From NCBI GenBank assembly GCA_016081115.2, contig CM071926.1, positions 8,135,971-8,199,970 of the forward strand: a DNA stretch of 64,000 bases, written 5' to 3'. The notes under the pieces are model-generated. The model did not search any database, was not told the DNA's origin, and was given only the letters and a program-made list of their open reading frames with translations. Positions 1-12,500 of the stretch are shown one piece after another. The stretch comes from Rehmannia glutinosa (Eukaryota; Streptophyta; Magnoliopsida; Lamiales; Orobanchaceae). The stretch's first letter is position 1. Every line of letters begins with the position of its first letter. Both the position numbers and the translations under genes were made by a program.

Positions 1-2596
1 TAATTCACTTTAACAAATTGAAAGATTCGTCAACAACAACGAGTCCGCTGAGTGACTAACTCTACCGATTAGGGCAAAATTGGTTGTCCACCAAGGACAC
101 AAACAGATAAGATCTACTCAATTTTAAAAAGACTAAAGTGAAAGTTGGTGGGCTTATTCAACTCCCTTCTAAACCTTACACTACACCCCCTCGGGACCTG
201 GGCAAAGGTGAGCCGTTGGTCATCGAGCCTTCCGCACCGGTTATCAACTGATCTCCAAACTTTTCAAAGTCTGTTTTAGTACTTAAGTTTTCAAAACTCC
301 TTTTTATCATTAAAAGTTATTATCATGGAAGCAAATTACACGCATCCATTTGTTCACAATTGAAGAATTTGATGATTGAAAAATTCGTATGCAAAATTCA
401 TCTATCAAAGATTACATGATGAGATGTGGATAGTGATAGAGGATGGGCCACCGCAAATCTTAAAGTGAACACAAATAAGAAGAGCTACACTGAAAGGAAG
501 AGGATGTTGCCCCTGATCACTTATGGTTGAAAAACCAAGAACTGAATGGACAAATGATGACAAAAAGATACACCTCGGGACAATGTGAGCCAAGACATCC
601 TTTACAAAACCTTGACAAAGCCATGTTCAATAAAGTCAAATCATGCAAAACTACTAAAGAAATCTGGGATTAAGCTAACATCGATTTGTGAAGGCTCGTG
701 AGCAAAATCAAGAAAATAAATTATCATCGGTCAGACAAAAATTTGAGAATTTCAAAATGACCGCAGAGAAAACCCGATCAACCGGATGCTTCCTGCTCAC
801 GTAAATCACCAACGAAGCATCTCCGCACTTGGAAAGGAATATACACAAACATGAAATGTGTATGAAGATCCTAAAAAGTCTCCTAGCCTAACGGGAAACG
901 GGCGTCATGGGCACCGAGACATTCCAATGACCTATCGAAGACCTCCAACCATGAACTATTCTCGTATCTCAAAGCCTACGACCTGGAGAAAATGGTAAAA
1001 GATCGTGAAGAGACATACCGTACCCAAAACATACCGCTTTAATTGTTAAGGACGGAAAGAGAAATGAGTTCAAAGAAGTCATCGATCCGGGTAAGAAATG
1101 GCCTCGATGGTTAAAAGTTTAACAAGTTCTTCAATAAGAACTACAAGAGAGGCAAGGGCTTAATCTTCCGAAGACACTCAACCTCCTCCAAGTCAAGGGA
1201 AGATAGGCCAACCAAGAGAACATGATCATCAAAAAGTTGAATATCAAAGGGTCGACAACCAAAAGAATGGAAAGAGTCGATCAAAAGGTTGAATATCTAT
1301 GCTGAACCGTAAGCAACCAGGTCACTATGCCATTGATTGTCCATATCCTCAGAGTCAACAAATACAGAATGAAGAAAGAAAGGTCTTCGTTGTTAAGACA
1401 AGAAAGAAAAGGCAATGTCGGTCGCAGAGACCGCCGAGACAACCAAGTCAAGAGAGACAATTTAGCCGATCGAGAGCAAGAAGCCGACTACTCAAGTGAC
1501 TCTGACTAAGCCCCGATCCTGCTTGATGGCCAAGGAACAAGATCAACTCCACCAAGAAGATGAGGTACACTCTAACTCATCAAACTCGGGATTCCAGCTG
1601 ATAGTGACTCGTTATACACACACTTCATCACCCACTGATCTTTTAGCATTCATTAGTGCAAAATGATGAAAGATTTTGAACACATTAAATCCTCACGCAC
1701 ACTACTAAAATGAGGAAAACAACCTACTAAGAGCCAAAACTCACAGCTGACTCAAGGAGCCGAGTACTCTAAGTCAAATAGCCGATGAGAATAAAAGTTT
1801 AAAGGTCGAAATGCTGCTAATAAAGCAGAAATAGTCGCCATAGAAAAGAGGGAGAATGACCTCAAAATGTGATTGCCTCATTCACTAAGGCATCTAAATC
1901 ATCGATGATCTTATTACAGTCAAAGAGAATGAGACAAAGACAAAGCCAGATTTAATTCTCTCTCAGTTATGTCAAACTCCAAAAGTATTTTGGAAAAGGA
2001 TCTTCAAGCAATGGCTGCCTCAAAAATCCAAAACTCCAAAACGGTGCACACACATTCACTTCAAAGCACAATTACAAGCAAACTGCCCTTTATAAAGTAA
2101 AGGAAAACAATCCGCCTGGTTGCTGGGAGAGAGGACAAAGAGAAGAATTCACCAAGTTCCCAAAGAAACTCCAAACAAGAATTACTCAGAAAGAAGAAAT
2201 GAGCTACCAAAACCCCAAAAGTTCTATAAAAGAAACACATATGATGGGAATGGTAGAAAATATCCAAGCCAAGTCGATCGTGAACGATGCGAACTATCGA
2301 TAAACTTACGAATATAAGCCTTAAAATGGCAAAGGCTTTAACTCAAGAAAGGCCATTCCAAAAGTATAAATAGCTTTCATCAAAGACACATATGCACCCA
2401 GGCACTACACCTCGAGACACCACAATTACCCAAAGAAGGCAAAGGCATACAGCATAAAAGAGACAACCTTGTATGAACCTGGGGAATCCCCAAGAATTTG
2501 CCAAAATTAATTATGATTATGGCACTGATAGATGGCAACCCCTCAGAGCGCATCATTTGGCATAGTTGGTGCTGATCATCTTACAATACTTGAGTC
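1..2596 (+). mobile_element. 5' fragment of Sirevirus-like copia element (same family as element A)
   Basis: This stretch aligns by eye with about 30640-33235 of element A further along: the last part of the LTR (the block ending near 207 with ccttacactacacccc), a decayed primer-binding region near 208-225, gag, and the gag-protease linker. Similarity stops near 2596, where element A continues into protease. Numerous small indels and substitutions separate the two copies. The left end is cut by the window. It is a dead, truncated copy. The breakpoint is placed by visual comparison only. Confidence 0.75.
325..2320 (+). pseudogene. Degenerate copia gag (element A family)
   Basis: The presumed start is the ATG at 325 (MEAN...), matching the gag start of element A at 30953. 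Gag would form the virus-like particle of the retrotransposon. The frame is destroyed: a TGA replaces the Trp codon of the FDDW motif about a dozen codons in, and many indels follow. A short readable piece at 1327-1509 ends in a Ser/Asp-rich YSSDSD tail and matches the region after the zinc knuckle in element A. No intact zinc knuckle is visible. No function is expected. Confidence 0.6.
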
Positions 2597-5500
2597 TGAG
2601 GGGCTTTGCCACGATAATCTAGAGGGGGTGAATAGATTATTCCATCTTTCGACATGCCCTTTTTCAAACAACACGCCAAGACAATAATAAAAGCGGAAGA
2701 AACAACACGCACGATTTAAAAGAGGTTCAACCCACCTAGGCCTAACTCTACCACCCAGATATCCGGATGGATTCCAAAGGAAAGAATTTTATTAATTACC
2801 AAAATTAATACAAATTCAACTTACAACACCTTGGAAGAGCACCACACTCTTCTTCAACAACACCTTGGAGATTACCACAACTTCCTTTGAACATCACCAC
2901 AATCTTCCTTCAACGACACCTTGTGAAGATTACCACAATCTTCAACTCAAGAATACCAAATCTCTTCAACACCTCAATGTGTTAAGATCACCACAATCTT
3001 CTTCGACCCTCACCTTAGATCATCCTACGTGTTCTTACCACAAAGAACACCTTCCAGCAGCGATATCTCAGGGTCGAATGATAACCAAAATCAAGATTAC
3101 AACTCAATAATGAATAATACAATTTGAGTGCAAAGTGTAATCAAGAATAGCCTGTGACTTCGACGGGAAAGTTGATAAGCTTAGCAAATTTACAAATGTT
3201 AATAATAACAATGAAAGACCAAGTATTTTCTTAAGTGCATCTTTTGTGTGTGTCAGATCTCAATTGTTATATGCTGTTCCAAAACTTCTCTATTTATGGA
3301 GATGATTGATCAAGCATAAAGTCTTCTCTTGGGGATTGAAAATCTGCAAAAATACAATTAAAATCAAGAATATAGTTGTTAGAAATCAATCCACATTTTA
3401 AGGAAATATGTCTCGCCAAACGGTCATATTTTTGTCATTTTAAACCACTGCAGATGCCACTCCGCATTTAAAATACAAGTTTGAAATTAAACGCAGTTGA
3501 AATTACACAGTATGCAATTCTGCCGATAAAGCTTTGATCCTGGGCTTATTATGCTTCGACCGGCCGACTTCTGCCTCAAATCCTGGGCCTCTGTCGCTGC
3601 AGTTGAGGAAAGTTAATCATTTCATGCCAGACAACGTTTGCACGGGCTTTAATTTCCTCGGCGACTTGGCCGACTGAATGCTGACGCCAGCACGACTCAA
3701 ACACCTCACCGCTTTTCAGTACTTTTGTCTCATTATTTTGTTCAAAAATCATCTTCTCAGTACGTGGTTGCCCTATGGTGACCGGCCGACTCGGATGCAG
3801 TAAATGTTGTCCAATTTTAGTGAAAATGAACTCAAGAAATACTCCAAAATATGTTAAAAACATTTTAAACCAATTCGAGTATTTAGACAACATTTAGAAC
3901 CTTGTTTAGAAGTGAAAATTTATAAACATAAAATCATTAGAAGTGTTGTCCAATTTTATCTAAAGTAAAACTTGAAGAAATACTCCTAAAATATTAAAAT
4001 CATTTTAAATCATTTTAGGAGTATTTTGACAACAATTAAAAACATTGTTTTGTGTACAAATAAAATCATCAAAATTAAGATAAAAAACATATATCAAACA
4101 ATCTCCCCTTTTAATGATTACAAACCAAAACAATTTTTACACAAAATAGAGAACAAAGCTTTTAGAAATGATTTTCCTAAAATATTTGACCGCTTGGAAG
4201 CAACTAAAATTACCAAAGTACATAAGCAACCAATAGGAGTAAATATATTCAATAATAAGCATAAGCTCCCCTATCAACAAGCATATCAAGAATAATGTAA
4301 AAGAATTATCCATAAGCTAAAGCTTAGCTTTTACATTTTGTTCAAGAGCTTATAATCTCCCTGTCACAAAACATCATTAGACAAGTATATAAGTCCATCA
4401 AGCAACAATTGACTCAAATAACTCAGAACTTATGGCTTTTACAGCCATAGCTTATAGCTTTTATAACAAGCTTTTATTAGCTTTTGAGCTAATGCGCCAA
4501 TTTTTATTTCTCCCCCTTTGGAATCATCAAAAGAATGTTAGGATGATAGAAACATCATATAATGTCATCAAAGTGCACTAAAGGGACTAAGTTATTAACC
4601 GTTGAGCAATTTAAGCTTAAAAACTCCAAAAACAATTGGAGAAATATATCATAAGAAATCCATAAGCTCATTTGTTAGCCAAAAACATGATCTCAAAAAG
4701 GATTTTAAGACATATAGGAAGCAAGAGAATCATGTAGAAGTTGAAATATTCATTGCGACATTTCATCGAACACTATGTGAGCGTGAAAAAATAAAAGAGG
4801 TTGTATATAACCTTGTAAATGGTTCAAACCAAAAGATTTCCATCATCATCAATCATCCTCATTTCAAAGCTCAACAATATCGTATGCAAAATATGCAACA
4901 TTAGTCCATCAAATAAGAGGCTCAACAAAGAGATTCTCAAGGATTCAACCCAATTGAGATAATATAAGCCACAAAGGATTAAGGCATTACAAATGCCAAA
5001 ATTAGAGCATCCATCAAGTAATACAAGTCATGCATGTATGATATATCAAATGTCCCAACATATCCATCTAAGCATTAAAAAAACACTTTTACCATCAAGA
5101 CTTCATACCAATTATCAAACAATGCCATATAAGAGTATTTTTACCATCAAATACCCATCAATATCATGATCATCCACAAGTCATTATCAACTCGCAATTT
5201 TAACCCCTTTCAAGAAAACACGCAAATATCATTAGTGCAAAAGAGTTTTACACAAGTTCATGAAAATATAAAGTAACATGAACGAAAATGCTCGAATAGA
5301 AGTGGGTGGGGACATCAATCCTCGTCCGAAGAGAAGCAAGTTCCGAGAATAAGATCTTTGATAAATTTCTTCAATTTACCGATTGACTTTTTCAAACTGA
5401 GTTTTCTTTCTTCACAACCCGGAGCTCTTTTTCTAAGAGAGGCTACATCTCTAAATGTATCTCTTTCAACTTTTGTCATTCTCTCTTTTCGAGATTTAAA

Positions 5501-5722
5501 TCTTCAACATCCGACCTGCCTTCATCTCCCTTCCTCCCTAATTTCTTGTTCATTTCCTACATTCTCTTCTTTTCATTTTCCTCTTCATTCCCCTGGTCAT
5601 TCTCTTCATCATCTCTTTGTTCACAAACTCACCTCTTCGAATATTCAACCTCATCATTGTTAAATCATCCCAGGTTGTTGTTGATGTCGCACGCCTCAAT
5701 GCGCTTTTAGCAATACGTGTAA
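2597..5722 (-). repeat. Probable inverted Sirevirus-like 3' end (LTR plus internal remnant)
   Basis: No host gene is seen. Two motifs suggest an inverted Sirevirus-like LTR element. The phrase ctagagggggtgaatag near 2619 is a sequence I associate with LTRs of this lineage. The tract ctccccctttgg near 4511, followed by atcatcaaaag, looks like a reverse-strand polypurine tract resembling that of element A (41739). On this reading the LTR lies left of about 4510 and internal sequence runs right into the gap. A glutamate-rich minus-strand reading near 5560-5640 could be part of an envelope-like gene. LTR ends and TSD were not found, so this is a tentative call. Confidence 0.35.
2822..3055. repeat. 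Degenerate tandem repeat rich in accacaatcttc
   Basis: Words such as acaccttgg, agattaccacaa and caatcttc recur many times with variable spacing of roughly 30-70 bases. The repeat unit is too degenerate to define by eye. It lies inside the putative LTR sequence. Confidence 0.5.
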
Positions 5723-5822
5723 NNNNNNNNNNNNNNNNNNNNNNNNNNNNNNNNNNNNNNNNNNNNNNNNNNNNNNNNNNNNNNNNNNNNNNNNNNNNNN
5801 NNNNNNNNNNNNNNNNNNNNNN
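5723..5822. other. Assembly gap (100 N)
   Basis: Exactly 100 N bases, the usual placeholder for a gap of unknown size. It interrupts the PP2C gene on its right. The sequence on its left looks like repeat, so the rest of the PP2C gene is in or beyond the gap, or is misplaced. Confidence 0.95.
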
Positions 5823-6005
5823 CCTGGAACCCTTTGGCAATCCGCTTGATCAAAAAAATAATCCTCTCCTTTCTTAGCCAGAGCAGCCTGCCCATACTTC
5901 ACTGTGGGCTTCCACCTTCTCATTTCTCAACTCTCGACCAATCAAAGTCCCAAGCGGAATGGGCTGTTGTTTCTGCTTCATTTGGTGTACCTCTGTCTGG
6001 CTCAT
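5823..6005 (-). CDS. Protein phosphatase 2C, first coding exon (partial, cut by gap)
   Basis: PP2Cs are Mg/Mn-dependent Ser/Thr phosphatases acting on signalling proteins. Translation from the ATG at 6005 starts MSQTEVHQMKQ and continues PIPLGTLIGREL. After a frame change it gives VKYGQAALAKKGEDYF and DCQRVPG. This matches the conserved N-terminus of a plant PP2C subgroup that I recall as Arabidopsis At1g09160, At1g47380 and At1g68410. The catalytic motifs (FDGHNG onward) would follow but fall in or beyond the gap. Three frame disturbances are present: a lost base near 5917, an extra T in the run at 5852-5858, and a lost base near 5846. They probably reflect poor consensus next to the gap rather than decay, because the residues on both sides are conserved. 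The kinesin gene lies upstream on the same strand. Confidence 0.72.
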
Positions 6006-6473
6006 TTCAGCACTCTTTTTTCCAGCATATCTGCAACACTCAATTCAAGCCCTGATCCCCAACCAGAGCCTGAATTAGAATAATTCCACCCTCCTCTTTA
6101 CGCACAATTTACAATCTAAGAAACTCAAATTCTTTCCACAATCTACAACCAAAATTACTAACTACGCCTGAAACTCATTTTGGTATGTAAGGGGAAAATT
6201 CAAAATAAACACAAACACTCCACTAAAATTGACCCCATTGAAATACATCAACAATGTCGTAGCATAAAAACGTAACCAAAGGCTTTTGTAATCCATAATT
6301 AACTTCCAATTAACCAAAACAGTGCACATCAAACTAAAGTGAAAAAATAAATGCAAATATATATATAACAAAAGAAAATCTTGCCTGCATGTGGCTGCCA
6401 AAAAAAGACAAAATGGCATAATTACAAGGAAAAGATAAAAGAAAGAGAAAATGAATTAAATGCAAGAGCTTAC

Positions 6474-6600
6474 AACGAAGACATTGAATTGGGTAAATTG
6501 AAGTAGATCGCCGGAGCTCAGAGCTGAAAACCCTAGAGAGAGAAAGTAAGGAGTTTCTTACTTTTTTGTATGTATGTAATAATTTGATTGGAATAGCTGT
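6474..6600 (-). other. Probable 5' UTR exon of the PP2C gene
   Basis: On the minus strand a leader containing ctctctagggttttcagc and an early-exon-like CT-rich stretch ends at a good donor (cgtt/gtaagctc at 6474/6473). Candidate acceptors lie just before the coding exon, near 6075, 6050 and 6020, giving a leader intron of roughly 400 bases. Leader introns are common in plant genes. The transcription start is not defined. Confidence 0.45.
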
Positions 6601-6626
6601 TAGCAAACTCTAGAGAGAGAAAGACG

Positions 6627-6627
<1 letters not shown>

Positions 6628-6670
<43 letters not shown>
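6628..6670. repeat. (GA)n microsatellite
   Basis: About 20 GA units lie just upstream of the putative PP2C leader. GA/CT tracts are common in plant core promoters and leaders, and may be part of this promoter. Confidence 0.9.
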
Positions 6671-6673
<3 letters not shown>

Positions 6674-7242
6674 CCACAGATTCTGATTGATTCATAAAAT
6701 TTAAAAAATGATTAATAAATTACTTTATCGATCAGATTTTTGCAATATCTCTGCTTGTCTTTTTTTCTTCCCCTTAAATGAGAGACGACATGTCATCTCC
6801 TAATTACTAATTAGGGGTGAGTTAACGATTCCTCAAACGACACGAATTCAACCTGAAGTTACTAATAAAAACATGAATACGACATGAATGATGTTACCGA
6901 TTTGTATAAAACATAGTAATTTTATATTTTACTTAATTTTCGATATATTTTGAACATAACCCGAAATCAAGGAAAGACCAAACATTAACCCGGTTTGATG
7001 ACCCAAATTGCAACGCTAATCCTAATGCAGTTACCAAATTGTCCTCAACATATTAACATGTACAACAATCTAATTCCCCCTACCTCCAAAAGAAAAAGAA
7101 AGAAAGAGAATTTCTAATAATGGAAATAGTTCATCAAGTGGCTTGTGAGGTTCATTATTTTGTTTTATGCAGCTTTTGAAAATTTTAAAACCTGTACTTA
7201 AAAGTCAGAGTATAGTGTTCATTATTAGAAGCGTGTTTCGAG
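6671..7242. other. Intergenic, no gene seen
   Basis: AT-rich sequence. Part of 6810-7020 contains motifs (aggggtga, acgacacgaa, aacccgg) resembling old transposon remnants, but I found no ends or target duplication. Confidence 0.5.
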
Positions 7243-7258
7243 ACTAAGATCATAATCT

Positions 7259-7476
7259 TTTTCTTTTTTTCTTATAACCCAAATACGGGTCTACCCAACA
7301 CTCGATTAATCCTGAATCTATCAGCACCAAAAGCCTATTGGCCCAACAGAAAGTGAATCGCGGAATATGCACGAGTGATCATAGAAACAGGACTCAACTA
7401 CCCTTCTGCTACTTGTCAGGGTTGACTGGCGAATCAAGTGTTATGGGATTCTTGTCAGAATCGAACCCTCGCAGCT
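7259..7476 (-). mobile_element. SINE, probably 5'-truncated, with 16-bp target duplication
   Basis: The insert is flanked by a perfect 16-bp direct repeat, actaagatcataatct, at 7243-7258 and 7477-7492. Its left end is T-rich, which is the reversed poly(A)-like tail. Near its right end the minus strand carries ggttcgattct, a match to the RNA polymerase III B box. The B box lies only about 10 bases from the 5' end and no A box precedes it. The copy is therefore either truncated at its 5' end or a type lacking the A box. It is non-coding. Confidence 0.75.
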
Positions 7477-7492
7477 ACTAAGATCATAATCT

Positions 7493-9430
7493 AACAACGA
7501 GAATGATGGTTATATATGTACTAACTTTGTCATATTAAATAGGCTAATAAATTTTAACCTGCCTTAAAATTAGTAGAACTTAATAAAATAAAAATCACTG
7601 GCAATCCAACTCTAGTGATACGACAAAGGAAATTTTTTCATAGATTGAATTATACATATATCCAAAAATTAAATTACTCATTTTCTTGACAGAAAAAATT
7701 AAATTACTTATGAATATATATATATATATATAATTTGTGATTTATATTGATCCCAAAATACAATTCAGTAATTCACCATTTGTCCAGGGGTTTTCTGGTC
7801 AATCTTGAGAAATGTTGAAAGTATATTGGAAAACATAATAATTTCTTCTTGATATACTTTTTGTTTTTTATTTTTTGATATCCACAGGACCAGATAATAA
7901 ATATACATATATATATATTAATCATTTGAATGTCCGAGAGTGGTGGTGGCCTTGATGATTATATATTTATATATATAAGAAATAATTATTTTTTCAAAAA
8001 TAATATATAAGAAATAATTGCAAAAGATACATTTGAAATTCAGTCTAACACAAAAAAAAAAAAAACAGTTTTCTTTTAAAATAAAAATACCACCTAAAGG
8101 TATTACAAAACACCCTTTTGAGTTTTGTGTATGCTTTAACAAATACCCTCCATTTAGAGTAAAATTTGGAAAATAGAATTAAATATTAAGGGTCCTACAA
8201 GTATAACATACACCCTCTTGAGGGGACAATATATAAAATAAAAATAAGTATTAATGTAATGTTTGTAATATTGAAAGATAACTGATTTTTTTTTGTAATT
8301 AATATAACCACATGGATTTATTTGTAATCATCTCTACGTATATAGTTATATCATTGTTTGTAGTAACACGCTAACATGTCGTGTATTGGTTGGCAAGAAT
8401 TATATTAAATTTAATCAAGTTGATAATAAATTAATTTTCTAAGTGGAACTAAAGTCATAAACTTAAGGGGCAAGTTGAGTCAATGCACATGAAAACAATC
8501 AAGACATACAACCGGCCAAAACATTGTTTAATGTGTTTTTTGGTGTTTGGTGGAAAGCTTTTACGGTAATTGCAAATTTGTACCCTGTATCTATTTATTT
8601 CATAAAAAAGGTAATAAGAAAAAGAAGTTTTGAATTGAATTAAGTAAATAGTCTTAGAGTCTTTCGTGTTAAAGGTAAACATTCTTTTTGGGTTACATAA
8701 AAGTAACGATGTTAATAATTTTAGTGAATTGATCGTTAGAGAATAACATGATCATTATTGTAAATTATATCAATTTAATATTTTTTGGTTTCTACATTCT
8801 TTGTTTTTCAAAAAAAAAAAATATTTAGGGATTTGCATAAGCTATTAAAAACGTTCATTATGTTCCAATGTATTATTAGGAATGAACAATCATTCACAGT
8901 GAAATTCCTATTTCAAAAGTTTCTTGATTTCTTTTGCAATTGCGCTCGAATAATTTCGAAATATTTCTGAAGTAATGATAATATATAAGAGAAATATTTT
9001 TAAAAAAATATATATATAATCGGTCGGTTTTCCTAAATTCAATACCTAGAACGAACATGAACCCAATTTATCATTTGACTAAATCCAATATCTGAAATTT
9101 AGATACTGAACGTCAATTAAATTATTACTTACCAAAAAAATTCAACTTGAGTTTTCTTGATCCACTTTAGAATGAATACAATGCAATAATGCAGAAAAAA
9201 CCCAGAATGGGGGTAAACTTCTTTCTCTATATCATATCATTTTTTTCTCTTTTTGTACAGTGGAAGAATTACAAGAAAATCGTTTCAAGAAAAAAGAGAA
9301 AAGGATATCAAAACCGAATATCAACACCACACTCACCAGTGAAAGAAAACCTACCATCACCACTGGAAATCTGCAATTTGGAAAAAAAGGAACACCAAAG
9401 AAAATAGAAACATGGCAACCACAACTATAT
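7493..9430. other. Intergenic, AT-rich, no gene seen
   Basis: Contains short poly(A/T) runs, a (TA)n tract near 7718-7735 and low-complexity sequence. No reading frame here has a recognisable domain. The right edge probably includes the 3' UTR of the kinesin gene, whose stop codon is at 9593-9595. Confidence 0.5.
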
Positions 9431-9592
9431 TTTGCCAGTTTCTTTGTATATACTTTCAACCAGTGAATACCTAACTAAATAATTCACCAAAAAAAAGAAC
9501 CTCAAAACAGCCACATCCCATGGCAAGAAGTTACACTCTGGTTTGTCCATATAATGAAACCAAGAATGTCCACACTATTGAAGCAGCACCTC

Positions 9593-12500
9593 TTATTTCC
9601 CACCGGCTGGTTTTCGTTTTCCATCAATTGAACCTATTTGCCTTCCATGTTTATGCAACGGCGAATGACTAGTCCCATTGGGAACCCTCCTAGTCGGCGG
9701 TTGAGGAATTAGGCTCCTAATGGTGAAAATAAATTTTCAAACATAACTTGATGATTGCAAGAAGATCAAAAGCATAAAATCATGTGCATTGATGTTCTAT
9801 TGTCGATTTCATTGTCGGCCTTGAAAGTCTCCTATTAGGCTCTTTTTTGGTGAAAATAAAGTTCAAACATGGAAACACATTCTCAAGTAAATTCATGTGT
9901 TACATCACATGATGTTCTATCATAACTTCATTATTAGACTTTTTATCTTTTATCTAAATAAGTTTACTTATAAGTATCAAATAAAATGTATGAAGTTGAT
10001 ACTATTAAGATGACAAATAAGCTAAGTTTGCATTCGGATGGAAGGATTTGGATTTGTGGAAAAGATTTCAAATGACTCCATATAAGATGTATTTGAAATC
10101 CACTATAATAACTGAAACTCAAAATAGGAACTAAGGATTTGAAATCCAAACAAGCTCAATGGATTTGTTACTATGTATTTAAATTTGTTAGTTTCAAATA
10201 CTTCCATCCAAATGCAACCTAAGTTTCTGAAGACAACAAAACCCTCATGCTTCCAATAAATGGAAAACTTAATGCAATAACTATGACGATTACCTTATTT
10301 CTGTGCTCTTAGTCTGCTTTGGACTAGGTCTCCTGATTTTCGATCCAACTCCATTAGGCACGCCGTTGGATTTAGCAACGTTGAGTTGCCACTGGTAATC
10401 TATCTCTGAAGAATCACTAGTTTCAGCTTCCAGGTCATCTGAATCATCCGTCTCATGCCTACCCAAACCATTATCTAGGCTGTGTCGTCTATGACCTGTG
10501 ATTTTGTTCAAAGATTGTTCTGGGTATACCTTCTGATAAAACATGTCGGGTGACTGTCTACCATCTTCGTCCCATTTTCCTATGTGATCATGGCCTTGCT
10601 TCTTCACCATAACCTTATCGACCCAATCACTAGTGACGCATTGTTCTTCAATCGACCCGGACTACTAACTGTTGGCCAAGGAGGAGTATCCATTGACATT
10701 GAGTCCTGCAGACCCAAAAATTAAAATTAAATTGTAATTTCAATCAACTCGAACTGGCCAAATATTCCAACAAATAGTAGGATAAATTTGTTGCTCATAA
10801 AAATTCTTAAATGAATTTTAAAAGTGATTTCAATATACCATGCAGCTGGATGACATTGATATGATATCGGAAGAAAGTAATGGGTATATCGATCCTCAAT
10901 CAAGTTAAAAAGAACAAAACTGATTTTGGTAAATATATTGTTGGTTGATTTCTATACCTCTGCCTTACTACTTTGCCAAGATGAATCGGATGGAGAAGAT
11001 CCAAAAGATCTAATTATTACTCCGTCTGGGCTTATGCATCCAGATTGCTGAATGCCCGATTCTCCTCTCTCTTTCCGTGATAAGGCTGCTTTAAGACTAG
11101 CTATCTGCATGTCATAAGCTAATTAATGGTCATTCAACATAAAACAAAAGGCAAACATGATCAGGTGATATAATTCTGTTTTTAAATTTGTACAATACAA
11201 GGAGTAATGCAACAGAAGCATTAAGTTGCCACTTGGAAAGCCAGGAAATGATGGATGCAGGGAATATGCATCAATCTTTTAGATGGTAAGCGAGAAAATC
11301 TCATACAAGTACAAAATCTTAAAATCTTAAGTAAATTAGATTAAAAAACTGAAGTAATAAATAAGTGTATGGTAATGAGAAAAACTATGCCTGTAAGCTC
11401 ATACAAGTAGAAAAGGTGTAAAACCTGTTCTTTCAGTTCTTTGACATCAGTACTCTCTTTGTTGGATCGAGCAGCACCAAGCTCAACAGTTGAAACACGT
11501 TCCGCGAATTTAAGAGTACTAATTGTTTCAGCAAGAGCATCAGGCTCGGGGCTGATATGAACAAACATTAAAGTCTTTGCTTGACCTCCTACAAACACAA
11601 GGATCTTAATAACTACCAAGAGAAAAAGGGAAAATGTATTCTAAACAGACAATGAATTTTGATATCTTACCTAGTGAATCTTGAAGCAACTGAGTAAGCT
11701 TACTGTTCCTGTAAGGAACATGTGATTGCTTTTGGGCAAGAGAAGATATTACATCTCCTAAGGCAGATAGAGACCGATTAATATGTTGAGCCTCCTTCAA
11801 TCTATCACCAACTGCCTCAGTCTTGTCAGCTCTTTCACTTCCTGCCAGGTCAACGAGATGCATACAACCACGAAGAATCGAGCCAGATGTCAAATCTCTC
11901 CCTTGAACATGAACGGTGAGACAACTGCAGATATAGTAATCCAAGAAGGTCAGTTAACATATTATATCATGGAAATCATTTTTTTTCCTGCTAATTATTA
12001 TAAACATCAGAAGCTAAAAGAAAACAAGCAATAGTTGAACCACACTTCCCTGACCCTTTCTCACAGGAAAACTTAACTAAAACACACACACACACACAGA
12101 AGAGAGAGAGAATTATTTAACTGAGGCAAAAGAGTAGAAAAACTATACCTGTGAGAACGACTACTTCGGTCATTCATTGCGGTAGAACCAACTGCACGGT
12201 TTTTGTGCCCAAGGTTCATTAAATTGAGGACCTCAGATGGTGTTGTCACAGGTACAAGATTTGCATTTGGTACATTGACACCATTCTGGGAATTGTTGCG
12301 AATTTCTAATGTGTTTAGGAGTTAAGGGCAAAAACCATGAAGTAAGCCAAAAGAACAGAATGAAAAAAATGTTAACAGTGTGCTAAAAGGATATCGTTTA
12401 TTGAGACCATCAGTGACGAGGAGATCTCTAACTTGCTCATTGTAAATTTCAATCATCTGAACAGAGACATCATAGCAAATGCTGTCTTTTCTCTGTTCCG

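Larger units (their letters stand above)
9593..11104 (-). other. Kinesin exons 16-18: C-terminal tail
   Basis: Exons 11104-10958, 10705-10294, 9716-9593. Exon 16 encodes IASLKAALSRKERGE, a usual end of the motor-linked helix in this family. Exon 17 encodes DTPPWPTVSSPG, then after a one-base loss near 10650 DWVDKVMVKKQ, and an acidic region (HETDDSDDLEAETSD). Exon 18 encodes a basic tail (RKPAGGK) and the stop. The last intron (10293-9717) holds a MITE and an internal duplication. Confidence 0.82.

Noticed and set aside
3576..3893. 105-codon minus-strand open frame
   Set aside because: No recognisable domain. It lies in repeat sequence next to a second similar AT-rich copy (about 3930-4035) and has no supporting context.
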